From positions 3,410,001 through 3,474,000 of the forward strand of contig JACCLO010000007.1 of NCBI GenBank assembly GCA_029448655.1: a stretch of 64,000 bases of DNA, given 5' to 3'. The DNA comes from Wolfiporia cocos. Lineage: Eukaryota > Basidiomycota > Agaricomycetes > Polyporales > Phaeolaceae. A program made the position numbers and the translations under genes. The notes below the pieces were generated by a model. That model saw nothing but the letters and a program-made list of their open reading frames with translations. It was not told the origin of the DNA and did no database searches. Shown here in pieces: positions 56,474 through 64,000 of the stretch. The first letter of the stretch is position 1; each line of letters starts with the position of its first letter.

Positions 56474-57185
56474 TGTTACGGGTCGAATACCCGTTCGTAT
56501 ATTTGTGTCGCGAATATAGATCGTTCTTCTGCACGTAGGCACGTCGCCGTATGCAAGGCAAATACTCGTTAGATGCCTTCGGGTCCTAAGTGAAGTCCTT
56601 AGGAGATCGGTTAATATCCAATACGCGTTAGAGGATATAATCTGTTCAGGTGCGAGTCGAATAGAATATAAGACTCGCCTAAGTCCGAGAAGTCAGTGTG
56701 TACTTCGAGGACTTAGTCGTTCAGTTGCTCGAGAGAGAAATACTGAGCGTAGTTTCCTACGTTTGAGAACGAGTATAAGACTTCTTGTTTGTACAACAAG
56801 GTCGAGCTGAAGAGCCTCGACTGTAAGTACATGAGTTTTTATACTACGCTAGGTTTCAGGGGTCAAGTCTGTCCCAGATGCCACCGATACTATCTACGCT
56901 ATAGTCCCAAACGTTTGATAAGTATGGAGCGATATATCTGAGACGATAGATAGGAATGATGGTGGTTGAACACCATCTATCAGCTAAGTAAAATGATGAA
57001 CCTGCAACGATGGCAGAGCTGGATCTGCCAGAGATGAAACGAGTCCCGTTAGACTAGTACAACTGGGGATACGTCCAGTAAGATCACGAGTAGCCAGGGG
57101 AGGTTGGTTGCGCAACAAGTCCCTGTATCGTATTCGCCCAGTGGTGAGTTCTGCTGATATTTGAAAAATCAAAATAACCGTAACA
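56474..57185 (-). repeat. 3' LTR, family K (712 bp)
   Basis: In sense TGTTACGGTTATTTTGA to CGACCCGTAACA, matching the solo copy at 52037-52746. In sense the TATA-like AGTATAAAAAC is followed about 30 nt later by ACAGTCGAGGCTC. Confidence 0.93.
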
Positions 57186-57198
57186 TCAGCCCCTCCCT
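57186..57198 (-). promoter_or_regulatory. Polypurine tract of the family K element
   Basis: AGGGAGGGGCTGA in sense orientation directly abuts the 3' LTR; position and composition fit the plus-strand primer. Confidence 0.75.
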
Positions 57199-57239
57199 AG
57201 GCATTCGTCGGCCTCGATGAATTTTCCAAGTTCCTCTCT

Positions 57240-58304
57240 TCAGAGTGCCTCGGCGTCCTGTTCGTTGTAGATGTCGCCGTTCCCGCTGAGGGACGGGGTC
57301 GTAGGAGTTCGCCATACGAAGTGTTGGCGGCATTCATTCTGTCGATGACCTGGTTGATTGAGCCCACAAGCTCGGCAAATATAGTCGGGGCAGTCGAGGA
57401 TCCAGTGACTAGCGGATCCGCACTGTCGACAGGGTTGTTCAGGCGAGGGCCTCGCTGGTACCCGTAGGGAAGGGATATCTCTGAGATATTCGTTGTGTCG
57501 ATACCTCCAGTGGTGAGCGGCACGGTGAAGGTTCCGTTGTGCCCATGTGGGTAAGGAGGCGGTGTCTCGTTCGTGCTCCCTCGCACCTCGCTCAAACTCC
57601 TCGCGGGTAATGCTCTGCACCGATGGAGATCGTCGAATAGGCGGCGTGCTATTCGCTCTTCGCTGTCGTTCTGGGGTAGCCCTAGGGCTCGTCGGGCGTG
57701 CAGGTGGTTCACGTCTCCCGTTGCCTCCCATACCAGGAATACGTGGCGTCGGGTCTCTAACTCCCGTTCGGCGGGCCCTCTGAGCCTCGGTAGGCAGTGG
57801 AAATAATACTCTATCGCCCTCCATAAAATCAAACGGCCTTGCAACTCGGCGTCGTTCGTTGGTGGTGAAAAAGCGGGCGGGTCGTGGTACATATTTGGGT
57901 CGGTTGGGAGTAACGTGCTCGCGATCCTCGAAGTCGTTGAGCGCGTGTCGTAGTCGGGCCGTCGTGGTGGCGGCCAGTCGGTCGATAAGTCTGTTGGTGA
58001 GTGACTCGAGTCCCTCTCTCTGTGCTCTGATCTGCCCCTCCATTCGTATGAGGTCCTCGGTGATGTTCTGGTACGAGCTGTAAATGTGGGTGAGGTCCTG
58101 CGTGATGTCGAAGAGGGCCGTCCAGCCATCGGCTCGGCCAGCAAAAGGTCCCTCGGCCCTATACCAGAGCAGGGCATGTCTGATCTGTAGGTGTTGGGGG
58201 GAGTGCCTCCTCTGCGACGTACCTCTCGGTCGTCCCTCTCTGTTACCCGCATCGCTGTGAGGGGTCGGAGCGCGGCGAGGGAGTTGGTGGCGAGTCGTCA
58301 ACAT
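57240..58304 (-). CDS. Extra 3' ORF of the family K element: CCHC zinc-knuckle protein, 354 aa
   Basis: ATG 58304 overlaps the pol stop (ATGTTGA, pol TGA at 58300-58298). The protein starts with a basic, Arg/His-rich segment. Residues about 65-115 look like a coiled coil (QDLTHIYSSYQNITEDLIRM and on). A Pro/Arg-rich middle follows, and the C-terminus has two zinc knuckles: CRQCGSASHWILDC and CRACGLNQPGHRQNEC. The position is that of env in retroviruses, but there is no signal peptide or membrane segment; the knuckles suggest nucleic-acid binding, as a second gag-like protein. The frame is open further upstream (to 58472) inside pol, but the overlap start is the most economical. An overlapping minus frame (57197-58252) also stays open; I take it as a by-product. 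Function unknown. Confidence 0.75.
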   Translation of the reverse strand: MLTTRHQLPRRAPTPHSDAGNREGRPRGTSQRRHSPQHLQIRHALLWYRAEGPFAGRADGWTALFDITQDLTHIYSSYQNITEDLIRMEGQIRAQREGLESLTNRLIDRLAATTTARLRHALNDFEDREHVTPNRPKYVPRPARFFTTNERRRVARPFDFMEGDRVLFPLPTEAQRARRTGVRDPTPRIPGMGGNGRREPPARPTSPRATPERQRRANSTPPIRRSPSVQSITREEFERGAREHERDTASLPTWAQRNLHRAAHHWRYRHNEYLRDIPSLRVPARPSPEQPCRQCGSASHWILDCPDYICRACGLNQPGHRQNECRQHFVWRTPTTPSLSGNGDIYNEQDAEAL

Positions 58305-61300
58305 ACTATTACTGTTCGGTTTTCGAGTGTCGGGGTTGTCCTGACTCTCGTCCTGTGGTAGCCTTTTATCAGTTCCCTGGAATGTTCCAAGTTCGCCTCG
58401 TCTTCCCATGAGTTGTCGGCCGTGGCATAGCCTTTCCATTTGACGAAGTATTGATGCTTCTTTCCTTTCCATCTATCAGCCAAGATGGCTTCGACCTCGT
58501 ATTCTTCCTGTCCCTTGATGATATCAGGTGGCGGCCGTAAGTAATTGGGTCCGTGCACCCTTGTTTCTTTGAATGGTTTTAGTAAAGCGGCGTGGAATAC
58601 CGGGTGAACTTTCCAGCTCGTTGGTAACTGCAGCCGGTATGTCGTGGGTCCCATCTTTTCTGTGATAGTGAAGGGTCCTTCTCTTTTTGGTGCCAGCTTG
58701 TTAGATTCGTAGGGGATTGTTAGGTTCTTTGCGTCGAGCCAGACCTTATCCCCTTTCTCAAGCTTCGGCAGTTCTCTGAGGAACCTCCCTGCCATTCTTT
58801 TCTGGGCTAATTCATGCGCGATGAATGCCATCTTTCGCGCCTCTTTGATCTTCTTGATCCTGTCGACAGCGGCCGGGACGTTCCCTACTCGGTCATAATC
58901 TGGGAATACTCTCGGGACATATCCTAGGATTATTTCGAGCGGCGCTGGCCTGTTTTCGGTTCGTCTGGTGTTGTGCGCAAATTCGACGTCGGGCAGTCGT
59001 TGTACCCATTGGAATGGGTCGTTCATGCAATAGATGCGAAGGTACACTTCGATTTGTTGATTCATTCTTTCTGTCTGTCCGTCAGTCTGTGGATGGTACG
59101 CCGTACTCATTGCTGATTCTGTTCCCTGCAGCTTGCATAATTCCTTGAAAAGTTTTGATGCAAACTGTGGCCCTCTGTCTGAAATAATTTTTCGGGGGAT
59201 GCCATATAGCGAGTAGATTTTTCGGTGAAATATTTCTGCGGCCCCTTCGCTCGTGATCGTTTTGTCGCATGGGGTGAGAGAGATGGCCTTGGATAGGCCA
59301 TGGTCGACAATCACCATTATGGAGTCATACTTTCCGACTCTTGGCAGGTCGGTGACAAAATCGACCGAGCACTGTGAGAAGGGGAGGGCGTCTTCCCGTG
59401 TCGGTATTGGCTGCAAAGGGGGTTTCAGCGGATTCCTATCAGGTTTCATCTGTTGACAGATTGCACAGCCCCGGACGTATTCCGCTATCATTGTTCCCAT
59501 GTCGGGCCACCAAAAATGGGTCTTAACCTGTACTGTTGTACCCCAGATCCCAGGGTGTCCGGCCGGGATCGTGTCGTGGTATTTTGAGATGACGTCCCGT
59601 CGAAGGCCCTCGTCCCTTGGCACGTACATCCTGTCTCTGTAGAGCAGTATCCCATCCGTTTGTTGCCATTCATCTGCGGTGGTTCTTGCGGGGAATTCGC
59701 CTGTGCCCCCTAGAGCGCGGATCGCCTGTTCCGCAGATTCATCTCGATCGTTGGCGTTCTTGATTCGATCAATGATCGGGATCTGGATTGCGTGGACGAC
59801 GAGTTCATCTGGAATCATGGTGATTTCTTCGTTGTCATTGTTGCTTTCGTCCAGGTGGTACAACCTGGAAAGCGTGTCGGCCATGACTAGTTTCCTTCCG
59901 GGGACGTGCTGCAATTTCAGGTCGAATTGCGAAAGGAATAGATGCCATCTCGCTTGTCGCCGATTTAGGCGCTGTGCGCTTCTCCAGTACGTCAGGTTCT
60001 GATGATCGCTTCGGATCAAGATCCGATGCGGTGCTCCTTCTAATAGGTGCCGCCATTCTTCTAATGCTCGGACTATTCCGAGTAGTTCGCGATCGTAGAT
60101 TTCGTAGTTCCGCTCTGTTGATGTCAGGGATTGTGAGAGATATCCCACTGGCCGTTCGCGCCCTGTTTCATCTGTCTGTTTCAGTACTGCTCCTGTGGCG
60201 AACTGAGATGCGTCTGTTTCGAGGATGAATGGTTTCTCCTTGTCTGGTGTCCCTAGCGCGGGCGCCGTCGTGAATGCTTTCTTCATGAACTCGAACACTT
60301 TCTGTTCTTTCTCCGTCCATTGGAATCCTGTCCCTGTGACTGTTCTTGTGAGGTCTACCAAAGGTCGGGCGTGCGTAGAGTAGTGATCGATAAATTTCCG
60401 ATAAAAGTTCGCAAATCCTAGGAAGGATCTGACTTCTTTGAGATTTCGGGGAGTCGGCCACTCTTTAATCCCATTGAGTTTCGCTGGGTCCATCTGGATA
60501 TTTCCTGGGGTGATGACTAGTCCCAGAAATTCGACTCTGTCGACACCGAAGGCGCATTTCTCGGGTTTCACAAAGAGATGGTTATCCACCAATCTCTGAA
60601 GGATCCGCCGTTCCCGTCCCTTGTGTACTTCCTCGTTTTCTGAGAAAATGAGGATGTCGTCCATATAAACAAGCACCCATCCTTCGAGGATTTCTTCTTT
60701 CAGGATTTCGTTCATCATTGCTTGGAAGGTCCCGGGTGCATTGCACAATCCGAAAAACATAACCGTGGGCTCGTACAACCCTCGGTTTGTTTTGAAGGCC
60801 GCTTTCCATTCGTCTCCCTTTTTGATTCGCACGTTGTTGTATCCCGCCCTAAGGTCCATTTTTGTGAAGATCTTTGCTCCTTTTAGCTTTTCCAGGAGTT
60901 CTGATATCAGTGGCAAGGGATAGACGTTCTTTATCGTTCCTTCGTTCAGATATCGATAATCTTGACAGGGTCGCAGGCCGCTGTCCTTTTTTGGGACGAA
61001 AAAGAATGGTGACGCCATCGGGGATTTCGAAGGGACTATGAATCCCTTGGCCAAGTTTTCTTTTAGGAATTCGTCCAGTGCCTGTTGCTCTTTAGGCGAG
61101 AGTGCATAGACTTTGCAGTCTTTTGGCACGAAATCGGGTTTTAATTCGATTGCGTGGTCCCATGGTCTCGACGGGGGGAACGCTGCTGCGGACTCCTTAC
61201 TGAACACCTTGGCGAAGTCTAGTAGGTGTTTCGGGACCATCTCTTCGATCGTTCGTTCCGGTTCGGGGGTTTTCTGTGCGAATTCTTGAGACTTCGTTAG

Positions 61301-61483
61301 CGCTTTCCTGACAGCGTTGATGATCTGTATCTTTGTTCGGAACTTCTTTCGCGTTTCCCCTTTCTTCCCTATGATCCTAGGGTTGTCTTTTGCGAAGCGT
61401 CGGATCGCTTCGTACTCTTCGGGAGTATAGAGCCGCTGCGCTGTTTCTTCTGGTTGGTCCGTGGATCCGAACCCTTTCTCCCC
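58298..61483 (-). pseudogene. Family K pol: RT - RNase H - integrase - chromodomain
   Basis: Open from just after the TGA at 61486-61484 to the stop at 58298; the first in-frame Met is 61240. It begins with the last dUTPase motif (GEKGFGST). RT has VPKKDSGLRPCQDYRYLN and YMDD near residue 170 from Met 61240; RNase H starts at ETDASQFATGAVL near 345; the integrase finger is HPG...H...CAIC near 565-605; its core has SVDFVTD, SDRGPQF and TERMNQQIE. A clear chromodomain closes the protein (EVEAILADRWKGKKHQYFV then KWKGYATADNSWE). Integrase-linked chromodomains direct insertion to marked chromatin. Everything but the upstream TGA is intact. Confidence 0.9.
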
Positions 61484-62350
61484 TCATTCTGTTTCATCTA
61501 GGTCTTTGACCTCTAAGATGTCGGGGGTGAGGTGTCGTTTGAAGATTATCTGGGCTATTCGCATGCCCGGGATAATTCTATGCGCTTTGTCCGAGTAGTT
61601 GAAGACAATGGCTCCGACGTCTCCTCGGTAGTCCGAGTCTATGATTCCGGCTTGTACTACCAATCCGTGTCTGAGGGTGTTGCCTGATCGTCCAGCCAGC
61701 CTTCCATACGATCCCTTTGGGATCTTCATTTTTACTCCTGTGGAGACGAGTTTCCATCCTCCGGCGGGAATCTCGGTTTCTTCTGCGGCGTAGAGATCAT
61801 ACCCTGCCGCTTCTTGGGTCCCCCTTGTTGGAATTTTTCCCTCTGGGGCAACTACCATTTCCACCGTATCCATTCGAATTGTGGCTTCCTGTTTCTTTTC
61901 TTCTGCCCCTAGTACTGATCGTACATCGACTGTTTGGTCCTTCCAGTCGATTGTGGGGTTTTCTTCTTTCAACCATCCATACCCTAGAATCATATTCTCT
62001 GTTCCGATTGATCCTACCAGGAATTGGACTTTTCGCGTTTTCTGGGTTTTTGGATATCGTAGTAGTATGGTGGCTTCTTGGTCTATTCGCCCATCTTTGT
62101 TTTCTGTTCCGTCAACATTTTTGACGATGATCGGGTTCTTCAAGGGTTGCGTGGGCACCTTGTATTTTTCTACCACTCTGCTGTGGATCAGGTTCGACAT
62201 TGCTCCTGAGTCGATTAGTGCATTGCACTTCACGGGTTTTGCCAGCGTCATGATTACCGGGATGAAGAGGGATCGATTCTTCTCGAACGAGGTAATTACA
62301 TGTGCTGCTTTCTCGGAGGGTAAGACCGTGGGCTTCCCTCCTAGGCAAAA
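61484..62350 (-). pseudogene. Family K pol: protease - dUTPase, ending at a TGA
   Basis: The pol frame is open from the gag end. Protease: DSGAMSNLI near 62215. dUTPase follows directly (about 61486-61865): AAGYDLYA, GRLAGRSG, GIIDSDYRGDVG and RIAQIIF. The frame then meets TGA (61486-61484), right where motif V needs an Arg (RGxxGFGST); GEKGFGST follows in frame. A CGA to TGA change explains it. Relative to gag, this frame is -1. dUTPase would keep dUTP out of the cDNA. The order protease-dUTPase-RT differs from family A. Confidence 0.85.
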
Positions 62351-64000
62351 TCCTGTTCTTCTACGAGCCGTGCTAGGAGCTCGGGGTTCTTGGCTTTCAG
62401 AGCCCTGATTGCTGTGACCGCTCTGTTGGCGGTGATGTATTCAGTCTCTTCCTCAGAGACTTCTTCAATGCGAGCTTCTTGCTCGGCTTCTTCTTCTTCG
62501 GTTTTTCGAGTAGTCCGTCTAGGGTGGGCTGGCTTCCTTGGCTTCTTCGGGCAATCTCTCGACATATGTCCCGGCTGGTGGCAGGTGAAACACTTGCCCT
62601 TCTTGATGTGATCGTCCCTTTCCTGGGTGGTCATTCGATCTACATCCATCGCATTCGGATCTTTCGGTGCGGTCGTCTGAGGAGCACTAGTGCGTCCGTT
62701 ATTCTGGTTCGAGGCTTGCCAAGCCTTCTTCTTGATAAACGGCTTATCCCGTTTCAAGAATATCTTGTACGTATTTTCATAGTACGAGGCAGCGGACTGC
62801 CATTCGTCAATGGTCGCCGGCAGCGGCCGTACCCCAATGATGTATCGGGTCGTGTGTTCGGGTAACCCTTTCTCGAAGAGGGTTATGAGCAATGCGTTTC
62901 CGTCCGCGCTGTATCGATCGTACTGGGCCTTTCCGGCCAAGTTGTTGAACTCGGTGATATAATCATCGATGTCCTTTCTGTCCTGGGTTACGTCCAGGAT
63001 TTTCTTCCGCGCTTTCTGTACCTCTTCGATGGCTCCGAAGGCTTTCTGGAAGTCTGCATCAAATTGTGCAAGACTAGGCGGGAAGAATCGTTTCGTCTGG
63101 GGGTTCGTATAAACCCGGTGATAATTCTGTTTCCATTGGCCCGTTTTCCCCTTGTTCGAAATATAAGAGAGGATGAAGATCACTCTCTGAACGTCGTTCT
63201 GGAACGACGTTTCGTACATCGTAAACCAGGAATTGCACTGGTTTATGAAGTTCTGCATGTCGGATCGTTCCCTGTCGAATACGTCTGGGGGATTGATCTT
63301 TATCATCGGGGGTCGGTAATACGGGTTCGGCGCCGGAGGTTGAGGCTGCGGCGCATTCGGTGGTGGAGGCCCTCCTGAGGGTCCTCCTCCTCCCGGGTAT
63401 CCTCCACCCGGGTTTCCTGGATTTCCTCCGGGGTTCCCTGGGTTTCCTCCAGGGGTTCCTCCTCCGGGGTTCGCGGGGGTTCCTCCTCCGAGTCCTCCAG
63501 GAGGGGGGGCATTCCCTCCTCCGAGTCCGAAGTTTCCTCCCAGTCCTCCTCCGCTTGTACCTGCGGAGGTTCGTCCAAATAGGCCTGAAGGCCATGTTCC
63601 TGGGTTTGTTGTTCCCATTCCTCCGCTTGGGCTAGTCCAAGACGGATTTCCTCCGCTACCCATTCCTGGTGCGTTCTGTGGGGGGTTTCCAAAGAGGTCT
63701 GTTCCTCCAGCCATAGGCTCAATCCCACTCTGCGCAAAAGCAGATATAAATCCTGGAGGGTCCTGTCCTCCGGTCTGGCTGTTATCTGTGCCTGTAAAGT
63801 TTCCAGGATTTCTCCCATCATCTCCGATGCGTTCAATTCCTGCCATTCCTGTGGCGCCCGAAGGCTGATTCGTATTTCCATCGGCATCGAAGGTTCTGTT
63901 GATGGTTTCGGTTTCGTTTTCGGTCAACGTCGCGGTTGACATCGGAGGGATTTCTCCGAATCGTTCGAACGCTTCACGCGTTATTTCCCAAGCGGTCGTT
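62341..64000 (-). CDS. Family K gag (5' end beyond the window)
   Basis: Open from the right edge to TAG at 62343-62341; the first in-window Met is at 63942, but the frame continues upstream (WEITREAFERFGEIPPM), so the true start is outside. N-terminal part rich in Gly/Pro/Asn (GGNPGNPGGNPGNPGGGYPG), then the retrotransposon gag domain (about 63300-62790, with YISNKGKTGQWKQNY and FFPPSLAQFDADFQKAF), NAMDVDRM, a zinc knuckle CFTCHQPGHMSRDC near 62570, and an acidic end. It forms the particle and binds RNA. Pol lies in the -1 frame, and GATTTTGCCTAG at the end offers a slip site. Confidence 0.9.
   Translation of the reverse strand, partial: TTAWEITREAFERFGEIPPMSTATLTENETETINRTFDADGNTNQPSGATGMAGIERIGDDGRNPGNFTGTDNSQTGGQDPPGFISAFAQSGIEPMAGGTDLFGNPPQNAPGMGSGGNPSWTSPSGGMGTTNPGTWPSGLFGRTSAGTSGGGLGGNFGLGGGNAPPPGGLGGGTPANPGGGTPGGNPGNPGGNPGNPGGGYPGGGGPSGGPPPPNAPQPQPPAPNPYYRPPMIKINPPDVFDRERSDMQNFINQCNSWFTMYETSFQNDVQRVIFILSYISNKGKTGQWKQNYHRVYTNPQTKRFFPPSLAQFDADFQKAFGAIEEVQKARKKILDVTQDRKDIDDYITEFNNLAGKAQYDRYSADGNALLITLFEKGLPEHTTRYIIGVRPLPATIDEWQSAASYYENTYKIFLKRDKPFIKKKAWQASNQNNGRTSAPQTTAPKDPNAMDVDRMTTQERDDHIKKGKCFTCHQPGHMSRDCPKKPRKPAHPRRTTRKTEEEEAEQEARIEEVSEEETEYITANRAVTAIRALKAKNPELLARLVEEQDFA

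Larger units (their letters stand above)
56474..64000 (-). mobile_element. Chromovirus-type Gypsy element, family K (5' end outside the window)
   Basis: 3' LTR 56474-57185, polypurine tract, an extra 3' ORF, pol in one frame broken by a single TGA, and gag running off the right edge. The left flank is GATGC (56469-56473); the matching duplication lies beyond 64000. Gene order gag, protease-dUTPase-RT-RNase H-integrase-chromodomain, CCHC ORF. It inserted into the old J-like LTR. Confidence 0.93.

Noticed and set aside
57197..58252. A second long minus-strand ORF overlapping the family K CCHC ORF
   Set aside because: It is in another frame, Arg/Ser/Thr/Pro-rich without a domain; the CCHC frame carries the recognisable knuckles and the stop-start overlap.
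63303..63887. Glu-rich ORF overlapping gag
   Set aside because: It arises from the Gly/Pro/Asn repeats of gag read in another frame.

Overview
The window looks like nuclear DNA of a mushroom-forming basidiomycete (Agaricomycetes-like). The evidence is tightly packed introns of about 45-75 bp in the host genes, a divergent fungal G-alpha gene, and dense Ty3/Gypsy and Tad1-like LINE insertions. The organism is inferred, not proven. Two host genes can be modelled fully, both in a small island at 3.7-7.5 kb: an acetamidase/formamidase-family gene (minus strand, 8 exons, one 9-nt microexon, one GC-AG intron) and, divergently, an atypical G-protein alpha subunit (13 exons, 471 aa). A third host-like gene on the minus strand is split by a LINE.

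Almost everything else is a nest of mobile elements, most of which can be bounded by target-site duplications (TSDs). Letters name LTR families here. Layout: 1-821, 3' end of a family A Gypsy element; 817-1398, LTR B and hAT debris; 9139-18950, a Tad1/I-like LINE (17-bp TSD) holding five solo LTRs (F, G, H, I, J) and an AT-rich MITE-like insert; 20005-29673, a full family A Gypsy (TSD ATGGG) holding solo LTRs D and C; 31440-32055, an hAT MITE (8-bp TSD) inside an old LTR; 33411-47836, a second full family A Gypsy on the minus strand with an intact 2242-residue polyprotein (TSD AGATA), whose leader holds a 6.2-kb LARD-like element with a non-coding interior (family C, identical LTRs, TSD GGGGG); 49381-51283, a 1.9-kb TRIM (family D, TSD ATATA); 51681-52023, a tRNA-headed SINE; 52037-52746, solo LTR K; 53421-56473, an old LTR holding E (with F inside) and M (with B inside); 56474-64000, a family K chromovirus on the minus strand, running off the right edge.

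How the parts work together: family A encodes gag, dUTPase, protease, RT, RNase H and integrase in one ORF. Family K encodes gag, then protease-dUTPase-RT-RNase H-integrase-chromodomain, plus an extra 3' CCHC ORF. Families A, C (LARD) and D (TRIM) share one priming layout. The first 11-12 nt of the predicted transcript, about 30 nt after a TATA box in the LTR, are perfectly complementary to a site one base after the 5' LTR. This is the Tf1-type self-priming geometry, seen here in three families with unrelated sequence, two of them non-coding. It is the strongest candidate for a shared, little-described mechanism in the window.
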